In this document: positions 26,601 to 38,197 of the stretch, piece after piece
Layout: the number at the start of each line of letters is the position of its first letter
Position numbering within the stretch: position 1 is the stretch's first letter
Source: Aurelia coerulea
Taxonomy: Eukaryota > Cnidaria > Scyphozoa > Semaeostomeae > Ulmaridae
Length of the DNA: 64,000 nt
NCBI GenBank assembly: GCA_039566865.1
Contig: CM076960.1
Coordinates: 15,668,501 to 15,732,500, forward strand
Direction of reading: 5' to 3'
Made by a program: the position numbers and the translations under genes
The notes under the pieces: model-generated
What the model saw: the letters and a program-made list of their open reading frames with translations, nothing else
Databases searched by the model: none
Told to the model about the DNA's origin: nothing

Positions 26601-27032
26601 TTGCTAAAATGCAAAGGGTATAGCCTTACTTTTTGGACAAAAATCTGTATTCTCAAATGGGCCTATTTTTGCAAAAAAGCAAAGGGTATAGCCTTATTTT
26701 TTGGATAAAAATTGGTATTCTTAAAAAGGGCCTATTTTTGAAAAAAAGCAAAGGGTATAGCCTTACTTTTTGGAGTAAAATCGGTATTTTCAAAATGGGC
26801 CTAATTTTGCAAAAAAGCAAAGGGTATAGCCTTACTTTTTGGACAAAAATTGGTAAGCTCAAAAGGGCCTAATTTTGCATACAGGCGAAGGGTATAGCCT
26901 TACTTTTGGGATAAAATCGGTAATTTCAAAAAGGGACTATTTTTGCAAAAGAGAAAGGGTATAGCCTTAGTTTTTCCACAAAAAATTGATATTTTCAAAA
27001 AGGGCCTAATTTTGCAAAAATGCAAAGGGTAT

Positions 27033-27568
27033 AGCTAGTCTCACTACATAAGGACCCTCAACTTACGCTCATCTAATTGAAGTGAATTAATGTTGTTGTT
27101 GTCGCTCCAGTCAAGGGCCTTATGGACTAACTCTTCTCAAAACGGCAAAAAAATTCTCGCCAGGAACAAATTTGTTCCTGGACCAATCAGGATGCAAGAC
27201 TTGAAATAACTTGATGGGATTGGCTGATTCTTCTTCAATTTAAACTTCCCGCCAAAGGCAAACAAACGAATTCGAACAACGCGTTCGACTGAACTGCTCC
27301 AACGATCAAAATCTCAAAGTAGCGAACGAATTTACGAGATCTTTTGCGTCCCCAAACAACCAAAATATCACTTATGGGTTGGATTTTTTTGCTTTAATAG
27401 CTTGAAGAAACATTCATCTAAGTACTGATAGCTTGTTTTGCAGTGTAGCACTTCAGGAAAACCACTTTTTGCGGGGATTTAGGGTCGGTGGTTTCAAGAA
27501 AAAATAGCAGGTGATTTAGGCCATGTCCGTTTCTGGAAGCGTAAGTCCATGAGTCGTAGTTATAGCGT
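27033..27568. other. Non-satellite island inside the array
   Basis: Array periodicity stops after GGGTATAG and resumes at CACATATAGCCTTAC. The roughly 535 bp between them are unique in this window, of higher complexity, with no clear terminal repeats and no supported ORF. Confidence 0.85.
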
Positions 27569-27786
27569 CACATATAGCCTTACTTTTTGGATAAAATCGG
27601 TAATTTCAAAAAGGGACTATTTTTACAAAAGAGAAAGCGTATAGCCTTAGTTTTTCCACAAAAAATTGATATTTTCAAAAAGGACCTATTTTTGCAAAAA
27701 AAGCAAAGGGGGTATAGCCTTACTTTTTGTATAAAAATTTGTATTCTCAAAAAGGGCCTAATTTTGCAAAAAAGCAAAGGGTATAG

Positions 27787-27949
27787 CCATGTAGACTACA
27801 GTACACTTGTGCTTTTCCATTGTTTTAAGCGCCCCAATATTATTCAACCACAACAAGCTGATTGCTGTGTTGCTGACAATCAAAAACAGGGCAACTAAGA
27901 TTTGATGCAACAAATAAAATGCATGTTTTGCTAATACTACATTTCAAAT
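27787..27949. other. Second non-satellite island inside the array
   Basis: About 160 bp of unique sequence between a satellite unit ending GGGTATAGCC and one resuming at ACAGGCGAAGGG. No gene or terminal repeat was recognised. Confidence 0.8.
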
Positions 27950-30923
27950 ACAGGCGAAGGGTATAGCCTTACTTTTTGGACAAAAATCTGTAATTCTCAA
28001 ATTGGGACTATTTTTGCAAAAAAGCAAAGGGTATAGCCTTACTTTTTGGACAAAAAATTGATGCTTTTTCAAAAAGGGCCTATTTTGCAAAAAATCCCTG
28101 GCAAAGGGTATAGCCTTACTTTTGGTTACTTTTTGGACAAAATTGGTAATTTCACAAAAGGACCTATTTTAGCAAAAAGGCAAAGGGTATAGCCTTACTT
28201 TCTGGAAAAGTATTGGTATTCTCAAAAAGGGCCTAATTTTGCAAAAAATCAAAGGGTATAGCCTTACTTTTTCGACAAAAATTGGTATTCTTAAAAAGGG
28301 CCTATTTTTGCAAAAAAGGAAAGGGAATAGCCTTACTTTTAGGACAAAAATTGGTATTTTCAAAAAGGTCCTATTTTTGCAAAAAGGCAAAGGGTATAGC
28401 CTTACTTTTTGGACAAAAATCTGTATTCTCAAAATGGGCCTATTTTTGCAAAAAAGCAAAGGGTATAGCCTTACTTTTTGGAGTAAAATCGGTATTTTCA
28501 AAATGGGCCTAATTTTGCAAAAAGGCAAAGGGTATAGCCTTACTTTTTGGACAAAAATTGGTATGCTCAAAAGGGCCTAATTTTGCATACAGGCGAAGGG
28601 TATAGCCTTACTTTTTGGATAAAATCGGTAATTTCAAAAAGGGACTATTTTTGCAAAAGAGAAAGGGTATAGCCTTAGTTTTTCCACAAAAAATTGATAT
28701 TTTCAAAAAGGGTCTATTTTTGCAAAAAAGCAAAGGGTATAGCCTTACTTTTTGGATAAAAATTGGTATTCTCAAAAAGGGCCTAATTTTGCAAAAAAGC
28801 AAAGGGTATAGCCTTACTTTTTGGACAAAATTGGTAATTTCACAAAAGGACCTATTTTAGCAAAAAGGCAAAGGGTATAGCCTTACTTTCTGGAAAAATA
28901 TTGGTAATTTCCCAAAAGGCCTAATTTTGCAAAAAGGCAAAGGGTATAGCCTTACTTTTTGGACAAAAATTGGTATACTCAAAAAGGGCCTAATTTTGCA
29001 AAAATGCAAAGGGTATAGCCTTACTTTTTGGACAAACATTGGTAATTTCACAAAGGGCCTAATTTCACATATAGCCTTACTTTTTGGACAAAAATCTGTA
29101 TTCTAAAAATGGGCCTATTTTTGCAAAAAACCAAAGGGTATACTCTTACTTTTTGGACAAAAATTGGTATTCTCAAAAAGGGCCTAATTTGGCAAAAACG
29201 TAAAGGGTATAGCCTTACTTTTGGACAAAAAATGGTAATCTCAAAAAGGGCCTAATTTTGCAAAAAGCAAAGGGTATAGCCTTACTTTTTGGACAAAAAA
29301 TGGTTCTCAAAAAAGGCCTAATTTTGCAAAAATGCAAAGGGTATAGCCTTACTTTTTGGACAAAAATTGTTAATTTCACAAAGGGCCTAATTTCACAGAT
29401 AGCCTTACTTTTTGGACAAAAATCTGTATTCTAAAAATGGGCCTATTTTTGCAAAAAAACAAAGGGTATACTCTTACTTTTTGGACAAAAAATTGGTATT
29501 CTCAAAAAGGGCCTAATTTTGCAAAAACGTAAAGGGTCCTTACTTTTTGGACAAAAAATGGTATTCTCAAATAGGGCCTAATTTTGCAAAAATGCAAAGG
29601 GTATAGCCTTACTTTTTGGACAAAAAATTGGTAATTTCACAAAAGGCCTAATTTTCCCAAAAGGCAAAGGGTATAGCCTTACTTTTTGCAGTAAAATCGG
29701 TATTTTCAAAATAGGCCTATCTTTGCAAAAAGGCAAAGGGTATAGCCTTACTTTTTGGACAAAAATAGGTAATTTCACAAAGGGCCTAATTTCACATATA
29801 GCCTTACTTTTTGGATAAAATTGGTAATTTCAAAAAGGGACTATTTTTGCAAAAGAGAAAGGGTATAGCCTTAGTTTTTCCACAAAAAATTTATATTTTC
29901 AAAAATGGCCTATTTTTGCAAAAAAAGCAAAGGGTATAGCCTTACTTTTTGGACAAAAATTGGTATTCTCAAAAAGGGCCTAATTTTGCAAAAATGCAAA
30001 GGGTATAGCCTTACTTTTTGGACAAAAAATTGGTAATTTCACAAAGGGCCTATTTTTGCCAAAAGGCAAAGGGTATAGCCTTACTCTTTGGACAAAAATC
30101 TGTATTCTCAAAATGGGCTTATTTTTGCAAAAAAGCAAAGGGTATAGCCTTACTTTTTGGAGTAAAATCGTTTTTTTCAAAAAGGGCCTATTTTTCAAAA
30201 AGTCAAAGGGTATAGCCTTAGTTTTTGGACAAAAATTGGTAATTTCACAAAAGGCCTAATTTTCAAAAGGCAAAGGGTATAGCCTTACTTTTTGGACAAA
30301 AATCTGTATTCTCAAAATGGGCCTATTTTTGCAAAAATTCACAGGGTATAGCCTTACTTTTTGGACAAAAATTGGTATTCTCAAAAAGGGCCTAATTTTG
30401 CAAAAAAGCAAAGAGTATAGGCTTACTTTTTGGATAAAAATTGGTATTCTTAAAAAGGACCTAATTTTGCAAAAAAGCAAAGGGTATAGCCTTACTTTTT
30501 GGAGTAAGATCGGTATTTTCAAAAAGGGCCTATTTTTGCAAAAAGGTAAAGGGTATAGCCTTTGTTTTTTGGACAAAATTTGGTAATTTCGCAAAGGGCC
30601 TATTTTTGAAAAAAAGCAAAGGGTATAGCCTTACTTTTTGGACAAAAATCGGGCGATTTATAAAGGGCCTATTTTTGAAAAAAAGAAAAGGCTTTACTTT
30701 TATGACAAAAATCTGTATTCTCAAAAGGGCCAATTTTTAAGAAAAGCAAAGGATATAGCCTTACTTTTTGGTTAAAAATTGTTGTTCTCAAAAAGGTCCT
30801 ATTTTTGAAAGAAAGCAAAGGGTATAGCCTTACTTTTTGGACCAAAATCGGTAAATTTGAAACGGGCCTATTTTTGCAAAAAAGCGAAGGGTATAGCCTT
30901 ACTTTATGACGAAATACGAGGAC

Positions 30924-30958
30924 CAGGGAGCGCCGGCACTATCCTTTGGCGTTCCCTG
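30924..30958. other. Hairpin at the array edge
   Basis: CAGGGAGCGCC and GGCGTTCCCTG form an 11-bp stem (one G-T pair) with a 13-base loop, flanked by the direct repeat GAGGAC. It sits just where the regular array ends. Confidence 0.5.
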
Positions 30959-30966
30959 ATGAGGAC

Positions 30967-31523
30967 TGTCAAAAGGGGCCAGCTTTAGCGAAAAGGGAAG
31001 TCAATAGACTTACTTTTTGGTGAAAATAAGGCACCTCAAATGAGCCAACTTTAGCGAAGAAAGTAAGCATATATATATAACCTTTCCTTTTGAAGAGGAA
31101 ATAGGCATCAGAAAGGGCGCCTATTTTAGCGAAAAAAGTAAGCCAAATGTCTTTCTTGTACGTGAACAATAGGTCTGGCAAAAAGAGACTGTTGTTGCGA
31201 AAAGGTAAGCCTTACCTTACTTTTTGGTGAAAATGAAGCACCTCAAAAAAGCCCATTTTAGCGAATATACCCTTTGGAGAAAATCGTGCTCCCATCTCAA
31301 GAGGTGCCTACTTTAGCGGAAAAGGTAAGCCAAATGCCTTTCTTGTAGGTTTACAATAAGAACTGGCAGAAAGAGCCTACAGGTAAGCCTACAACCTCAC
31401 TTTTTGGTGAAAAATAATGCATATCAAAAGGAGCCTAATTTAGCGAAAAAGGGCTTACTTTTTCGTGAACAATACAGACTCTAAAAAAGGGCAGATCATC
31501 GCGAAAAAGGTAAGTCTATGACA
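30967..31523 (+). repeat. Decayed repeat related to the 69-bp unit, left part
   Basis: Units of the form TAAGCC..TTACTTTTTGGTGAAAAT..GCACCTCAAA..GAGCC..TTTAGCGAAAAAGG keep the order of the satellite blocks (CTTACTTTTTGG, then TCAAAA, then GCC-TA-TTT, then an A-rich spacer) but differ throughout. Confidence 0.75.
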
Positions 31524-32336
31524 TCAATTCTATTTCGTCATCGGCTCCGTCGCTACGGAGGAGTACGAGAGAGAGCGCAGTAGTTCATGCAAACCAGTTG
31601 TGTGGTGCGTTCATGCGAAGTCAGTCACGAATTTTTGCAGCTTTTTGGAAAGTCTTCGAGTCTTCCAGTTCATCGTGGAATTTGGCATTTCGTATTAAAG
31701 TTTGCTGTTATCGCATTGTTAAGTTAAGTATCGCATTATATTTCCCATCTTTTCCGAATTTTTGCCTATGGATAACGCGGAGAGAGACTTGGCTTCGGGC
31801 CAAGATCTCGAAACAACGCAGTCGAATAACAACTGCGTCACAGAAAGTTCTTCTTCTGCCAGCGTGCAGGAATCGCCGATGATGGTTACGCTATTAAAGA
31901 CGATGCAAGAGCAACTGCAGGTCTCAAATCAGTTGTTGTTTGGTCTGGTCACTGAAATCAAGCGGTCTCCTAATCGTAAACGGAAAATCTCTGTTTCCGA
32001 TTCTGATGACGAGGAATCGTTTTCCGTTGAGTCACGCCCACATCAGGGAAAAATCGCACGCGAGTCTGCTACGATTTCAGTTGCTCCGCATCGCCAAAAG
32101 ATAGCCTTGGTTAATGAACCGTCTGCTTCTGGATCCCATGTCCCTAGTCAAATTTCATTTGGGGTACAGCAAAGTGAACCCACGGCCAATATGCCCGAAA
32201 CTTTGCCCTCTGTGCCTGATCCATCTCAACATCTGCCAGTTGATGATGATGATGTCTTAAGCCTTTATGGCGATCATGACATTGATCAGGCCGATCATCG
32301 CGTTAATCGCAAGGTAAGTTCGTTTGATTGGGAAAT
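31524..32336 (+). mobile_element. Insertion carrying a retroelement-like ORF
   Basis: The decayed repeat breaks off in mid-unit at about 31523 and resumes mid-unit at about 32336, so the 0.8 kb between is an insertion. I cannot define terminal repeats. It may be the 5' part of a larger element. Confidence 0.45.
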
Positions 32337-32352
32337 TTTAGGTGACAAATGA
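31768..32352 (+). CDS. Putative retroelement gag-like (possibly DIRS-type) ORF, partial
   Basis: A 194-residue frame from ATG 31768. It is acidic and Ser-rich at the start, followed by a short heptad-like stretch (LLKTMQEQLQVSNQLL), a basic RKRKIS motif followed by an acidic serine run, and a DDDDVLSLYGDHDID segment. Such layouts occur in ORF1 products of DIRS-type and other retroelements of early animals, but I recognise no diagnostic domain. A good donor, AAG|GTAAGT (GT at 32314), lies near the end, so the frame may be a first exon whose last 13 codons are intronic or decayed-repeat sequence. No reverse transcriptase or recombinase follows. Assignment is tentative. Confidence 0.35.
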   Translation: MDNAERDLASGQDLETTQSNNNCVTESSSSASVQESPMMVTLLKTMQEQLQVSNQLLFGLVTEIKRSPNRKRKISVSDSDDEESFSVESRPHQGKIARESATISVAPHRQKIALVNEPSASGSHVPSQISFGVQQSEPTANMPETLPSVPDPSQHLPVDDDDVLSLYGDHDIDQADHRVNRKVSSFDWEILGDK

Positions 32353-32407
32353 GGTGCCTCAAAAAAGCCAATTGTAGCCTAAAAGATAAGCCTTATTTCT
32401 TGAGAGT
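32336..32407 (+). repeat. Decayed repeat related to the 69-bp unit, right part
   Basis: TAGGTGACAAATGAGGTGCC, then TCAAAAAAGCC and AAGATAAGCC, continue the pattern seen before 31523. Confidence 0.65.
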
Positions 32408-32880
32408 AGCAGATGATTTTAAATAAAGAGAAGAGCTGATATTTACTGATAATCTTACGTTTTGGTTGGATGTTATTGAATTTTGGACGATAAAAATTTT
32501 CCAAATCGACAAACCTTTCTTCTTTGATCAAATATTATATTTTCAATGAAGATGACAAGTGAAATAATCTTATATTACAACTGCAAGGAATGGTTTTCCT
32601 CTGTAGCAAGGTACATCCGTGCTTTACACGTGAAGAAATCGAGTCGTATCTTACCTGGGATTGCATTTCTATGTCCATCCTGACAGCCTTGCAATTTCAC
32701 GGAGACTGGGTTCATCACAATGCCGCCCTTTCATCTCTATTTATGAATGTGCTTGAGACGTCAAATATGAAAGCAACTTTTGCGTCATAATTGGTAGATG
32801 AGGCTGGGAAATGGTGAAGGTGAAGTTGCAATTTTTAGTGCCAAGCGCTGGTATCACTGAAGTAGCTAAGTGCTAATCGA
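32408..32880. other. No gene recognised
   Basis: AT-rich single-copy sequence. A 66-codon frame at about 32590-32790 has no recognisable homology. Confidence 0.4.
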
Positions 32881-32890
32881 GTCCGCAACC

Positions 32891-33729
32891 CCAGGGGGGG
32901 GACTTGGTAGTTCAAGGTGACGTACCCGTTGCAAAATGTTGTAAAACCCTAAACCCTTAGCGGTAGTAGATTTTAGCCTAAGCGGTAGTAGCTTTTAGCC
33001 TAAGCGGTAGTACCTTGTAGCCTAAGCGGTAGTAACTTTTTCCGTAAGCAGCAATAACAATAGGTCAATTGTTCCAGAAACAATAGTGCTATTGTATAGC
33101 AGATATGAGCAAAAAAAGACTTCATTTACGTAGATTTACTTTGAATAACACAGTATCTGTATTTGGAGTAACACAGTAGAGAAAGAGGATGCTCCTATCT
33201 ATATTATGATGATTAGGCCCTGAGTGATTAGGTATTATTGGCTGCATTATTATAACAGAGAAAGTGGAGATTTGTCTTTCCTCCTCTCCAAATTATTGAC
33301 TCTGCTTGTTATTAAGTAGATGCCAAAAGTTAAGAGCATGATTTCTGTGATTATTAGTAACAAAACCAAAAGTAGGCAAGTTTAATACTGTAGAAGTAAA
33401 GGTGGGATTTGGAGAACTTTCTCCAACTCTGTGGGCATATGGCAGTGTGGTCAATCGTAGATCATTGATAAAAATTAATTGCAATAACCTGAGGTGCTGC
33501 TGAAGATAGTGAATAACTGGTTGATTTCTGTTGTTACAGAGTCTTACTAACAAAAATTCAATTCAACAAACTTTGTTAAAACTCCGCGAGCTAATCATAT
33601 CGATTTTCACAACCCTAAGCGATAGTAAATTTGAAAATTTTCTACCCTAAAGGGTAGTAAATTGCAAAATTCAGGACCCTAAATTTTGCAACGGGTACGT
33701 CACCTTGAACTACCAAGTCCCCCCCCTGG
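32891..33729. mobile_element. 839-bp non-autonomous DNA transposon with 10-bp target duplication
   Basis: The target duplication GTCCGCAACC lies at 32881-32890 and 33730-33739. The termini are inverted: CCAGGGGGGGGACTTGGTAG outermost, then TTCAAGGTGACGTACCCGTT. Subterminal CCTAAGCGGTAGTA repeats occur about four times near 32975-33035, with inverted relatives near 33605-33660. A 9-10-bp duplication suggests the Mutator superfamily. No transposase frame. Confidence 0.8.
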
Positions 33730-33739
33730 GTCCGCAACC

Positions 33740-34723
33740 CCCTGCCTTGTCGCTCAAGTGATGGTGTTCTATCGGGTATCGAGCCCTGTCCGCCTCATTG
33801 TTCTGGCTGCAAAGTCAGTGGATTACACCACTGCACACGACATCTTCAAGATGTTATTAACCTGAGGGTATTGATGGCTAAGGATTTGAAATTCTAAGCA
33901 AGAAAAGGCAGGTTTTTGCCAAAACTATTTAGAAGAATGCTCAGTGTCAATAGAACAATGACAATACACAAAAGAACGATAACTTTAGGCGCACCAAACA
34001 AAAAACCTTCGCTATGACATTGCTCTTTGGTTAAAGGGCATGTGTCATTTACCTGATTGGCCAATTCAATACAATTATCTCTTTTGTTTAGTACAAAGCA
34101 CAACATCGAGGCTGAAATTTTAGGCAATAAGAATTCATAAAGCAGAAGAAGCACGAAACAATGAATTCCACTCAAAACGTCTTTGTTTTATTAACCAACT
34201 GCTGATGCGACATATGCCCTTTAACTTCGGGGAATTTTTCGGGTTACTATCAGCGTATCTGGTGGCTATTCTACAGAAGAGCCAAGCACACGTCTAAGAT
34301 CTTTGGATTCTGCGCAGTGTGATTTCAGGGTCATCGTCCTTGATTTTTCCTTTGTGGATATGCGCATGCCCCAAAGATCTTCGCCCACTCCATTGATCAG
34401 CGAGCCAATCAGAGTTAACATTGTGATTAACAAACGGGGAAGTTCACAGTGCTCCAAACAAAGAACCAATTGGCATGAAACCTTCGCAATAACAGGCAAA
34501 TTTCAATATAAAACCTGCTCCTCTGCTTGGAGAAAAAAAAACAAAATACAAATGATATCAAAGGCCTGATCATGACACTGTTCTGCAAATCGAAATATGC
34601 GTCGTATCACTGACTTTAATGCCCTAAAGTTTCTCTCAAATTTCTTGTCAGTACAAAAATTCTAATGATAAATGATAAATTAATATAATAAACATTCTAT
34701 GTAACAAAAAATTCTCAATCCAA
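33740..34723. other. No gene supported
   Basis: Short frames on both strands (for example 33894-34175 minus) have hydrophobic stretches but no family I recognise, and no splice-site support. Confidence 0.35.
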
Positions 34724-35164
34724 ATAAGGCTTAGGACATTAAAAGCTTATATCTGGCCCATCATGAAATACGCTTCTGAAACATGGAACATAGGAAAAGA
34801 AGGAAGGAAAATTGATAGTTTCGAACTTTGGTGCTACAGGAGAATGCAAAAAATCAGTTGGACCAAAAGGAAAAGTAACGATGAAGTGCTGAGGTCAGTG
34901 GTCACAAAGAAAGTGTTACTGAACGGAATCAAAGAACAACAAATGAAGTTTTTCTGACATATAGTTAGAGAAGGAAACATAGAAGAATTGATCACAACAG
35001 GAAGGATTGAAGGCACTAGGGACAGAGGGAGACAAAGAATAAAACAGCTTGACAACATCAGAGGTTGGTTAAAACTAGACAGGAGCTGCGAAGTGATTCA
35101 CAGTTGCCGAGATAGAGAGCAATGGAGGTCCATGATCGCCCAAGCCATACGGCATGGCACCTGA
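34724..35164 (+). pseudogene. C-terminal end of a non-LTR retrotransposon reverse transcriptase
   Basis: The translation reads through RLRTLKAYIWPIMKYASETW, then FELWCYRRMQKISWT, then EGTRDRGRQRIKQLDNI, ending in DREQWRSMIAQAIRHGT and a stop. This is the conserved tail after the RT domain in many endonuclease-type LINEs (Y-ETW, E-WCYRRM-KISWT, RGRQR-WLDNI, RD-WR). One in-frame TGA at 34955-34957 interrupts it and nothing of the RT core lies upstream, so it is a 5'-truncated, broken copy, as is usual for LINEs. Confidence 0.85.
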
Positions 35165-36660
35165 AGAAGAGGACAAAATTCTGCATGGAAACTGGGGGTT
35201 TAAATCATAATAAAAAAGAATCAAAGTTCCATTTTAAAAAGCGGGTAACATGAGATATATAGCAAGCACTCGGATATTTTGTGGTGTCTGATGAAGAGAT
35301 GTAACAACATTTTTCAGAAATGCTATGACTGATGGAGTTACAAGTTCATTTTTGCAATACAGAGAATGCATGACAAGACTTTTAAAAGATACTACCACGT
35401 GTGCTACTGAAAAGTATCCACATCCACCTAGCTATAAAAGTCACGCAAAAAGGTCGATGGTATAGTGTTTGAAATTTTGCATTATTCTATCGTTATAAGA
35501 AATTTACTTTCTTCGGGACCAAATGCCTTCGTCTCGGAATGAACAGTTTCTATAAACAGGTCTATTATCAATAAGTTTTACGAATGAGGATCTGGTACTT
35601 TAAGGGCTGTAGGCATGTTTTTATCTAAAAAGCCATAGTAATTGGCAGCTCAGGCTTAGATACTTTTGTAGGCAGAAGCACAACAAACAACAAAGAAACA
35701 ACAGCAAATGTGGGTGAAATCATATTTTACCAATAGTTCGTCCTGCCATGCAGGACTTATTCAAAGCTGTTATGTTATTGTTCATCAGGGCAGGACGAAA
35801 TATTGGCAAAATACGAGTTCACACACATTTGTTGTCATTTCTTCGTCGTTTTGTGGTATTTCTGTCCACAAACATATTCATTTATTCGTCACCGCAGGCG
35901 TCTTTGGACTCGACGATTGACACTGATATCGTGGCCTTTTCTTTTTTCGAATTATCTTCAGAGACTTTGACTGCACTTCCCTTTTATCGCATTCTCCTTG
36001 CATATTTAGGGTTTCTCAAAGTAAAGAATTCCTCACTCATTGTTTATAGCTAGGGATTTAACCAGAAGAAAAATTCAAGAAAATAGCAAAGTTCATTTCT
36101 TGTCTTCAGGCAAATATTTTGAGCATGGAAATGAACCTTTTGCATCATTTACCATGATCGGCAAAACATGGATACAATATTTAGCACCTGCTAAAACAAT
36201 ATTTCGATTCATTGGCTATCTGAATTTGTTTATGAATAGATGTTAAAGGTTTCCATTTCGATCACGTTGAGTAACAACTCCTACAAGGGTCTAGTGGCTA
36301 CCTATAAACTCAACGTAAGTGAAGGACACAGGGGTCAAAATCTAAGAGGCACGACTTCCCGACAAATTAAGGAATCAACAATTATGCGAAAGATAAAATT
36401 TTTGATGAAAATGCAATCACACGGGCAAGAGTTTTTTAGTTTTAATATCAATTTGTCGCAGCCGTCAGTGTGTGGGATACAGGGTCATACTGTGTTCTGG
36501 GTAACCACGAATTTCTTGAGATTTTAAAATCAGATTTTGCAAAACGCTCTGCGAGGTGAAATAGCTGTAATACTTTTCGGATGTTTTTTGTCGGTTTGAG
36601 AAACAAATTCCAGTTTCAAAGTTATGCCAGAGTCATGTATTTGTTAGCCTGCGTGCACAC
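35165..36660. other. No gene supported
   Basis: AT-rich. The one structure seen is a short inverted repeat at about 35730-35808 (CCAATAGTTCGTCCTGCC against GGGCAGGACGAAATATTGG). Confidence 0.4.
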
Positions 36661-36675
36661 TCTTGGACAGGACAG

Positions 36676-36760
36676 GGCAGGGCAGGGCAGGGCAGGGCAG
36701 GGCAGGGCAGGGCAGGGCAGGGCAGGGCAGGGCAGGGCAGGGCAGGGCAGGGCAGGGCAG
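36676..36760 (+). repeat. (GGCAG)n microsatellite
   Basis: Seventeen uninterrupted pentamers, preceded by the imperfect copies GACAG. Confidence 0.98.
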
Positions 36761-37461
36761 GAACGAGAGAGAAAAGTAGAGTCTGCGTAACTGATCTACT
36801 TTTCTTGTTCAGGGTTCCCAGGAATCAAGGAACAAAATTTGATTGGTTAGGGGAAATTGAATCGTCTTTGTTAGTTTTTAAAGTGGCATTTTCAAAGCAA
36901 ACAACGTTGTATCTCTAGAATCAGGAAACGTTTGACAAAGCATTGAAATTATGCGTGCAATAATTCTACAGATGAGATTAAAGTTGTAGTTGAAAAAACT
37001 GCTGATTTCATTGAACAAGAAAAGTGGTCCAATTGCGCAGACTCTTCTTTTTTCCATCTTTTCAATTTTTCTCACAGAGTCTGCACGCAGGCTAGTATTT
37101 GTAAGATATAAATAGATTGGAATTTAGTTGGGAAATTTATCTTTACATAAAATACTAATATATGTCCCTCACTCGACATCCTTAGTTCAACGCTCTTTTC
37201 TACTCAGATCATTCCTTATTTCTGAATCTAGTTTTTCCAACGCTCTTTTGCTACAGTCAGACTTTTGCCTAACTCTATTTTCCTTGTTTCTGAATCTAAT
37301 TTTTCCGCAACGAAAAGTCTCCCAATTTAGCTAAAGAAGTCTTGTAGCCAAGGCGAAATATCAGCTCATACACATCATCAATATCTAATCTACAAAATAG
37401 TCCTCGTTCCTTTCGCGTTGTTTTGTGGCGTCCCTGCCTTTAAACAGTCTCGAACCACGGG

Positions 37462-37885
37462 CGGTAGAAAACGCTGAATTTAGAAAAGCTTTATGGTTGA
37501 TACATCGAGTTGTTCCTTTCCTAGTATATCATTCTATTCGTGATATATCGACTTGTATCCTTCTGTGGCTACCTCTCCTGCGAAGGCGCCATTTCAATCC
37601 GATTGACATGTCTGCAAGGGCCCTACCGCAATTATGCCACTCAAACGGAAACTCCTCCAAGAGAGGATTCTATGGTTTTCCGTTTCATTTTACCACACTT
37701 GAGTGGCATAATTACTCCAGGGCCCTTGAGGTCATGTCAATCGGATTAAAATGGCGCCTTCGCAAGGAGAGGTAGACACCGCAAGGAAAACAGGTCGATA
37801 TATCACGAGTGGAATGATATACTAGAAAAGGAACAACTCGATGTATCAACCATAAAGCTTTTTCTAAATTCAGCGTTTCCTACCG
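37462..37885. mobile_element. Large imperfect palindrome / fold-back element
   Basis: The arms run inward from CGGTAGAAAACGCTGAATTT and its complement near 37885, through CTTTATGGTTGATACATCGA and GGCGCCATTTCAATCCGATT, to a centre near 37670. Each arm is about 190 bp with scattered mismatches. No coding capacity. Confidence 0.75.
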
Positions 37886-38197
37886 ATAGTTCAGCAACAA
37901 ACATAAAGTTCAAGACTAGAGACCTTTCACCTGTTTATCAGAAGAGTCTGGATTTCGAGCAAGAATTTTCATACATTTTCATTGGAACGAGGCTCCATTG
38001 AGTGGAATTAGAGTTTTATCACCTTTGTGCACATTTGAAAATGCGTAAGTTTGCTGCAAATGTACGAGAGCATCAATTGATCCAGAATCCTTTCTAGAAT
38101 ACCTAAAAGGTCTATTCGTATATAAAATCAGTTTTCTTCATCTGGAATTCGAACAACCGAATTACTCAAAAATTTCTTCAGGGAGCGGTCATAAATT

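Larger units (their letters stand above)
8319..30909 (+). repeat. 69-bp satellite array (about 22.6 kb)
   Basis: Roughly 320 units of mostly 69 bp. The core AAAGGGTATAGCCTTACTTT is followed by TTGGACAAAAATTGGTATTC, then CAAAAAGGGCCTATTTTTG, itself an imperfect palindrome, then an A-rich spacer. Recurring variants are GGAGTAAAATCGGTATTTTC, GGATAAAATCGGTAATTTC, a TTAGTTTTTCCACAAAAAAT type seen about 25 times, and a shortened unit with TTTCACATATAGCC. Because 69 = 23 codons, two plus frames and one minus frame lack stops in the typical unit, giving chance frames such as 13731-14510 (+) and 13724-14374 (-). Units of 56-70 bp break them, there is no start context and no splice pattern, so I do not annotate protein. 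Confidence 0.97.

Noticed and set aside
8319..30909. CRISPR-like array
   Set aside because: Units are head-to-tail without unique spacers, in an intron-bearing animal genome; no cas genes.
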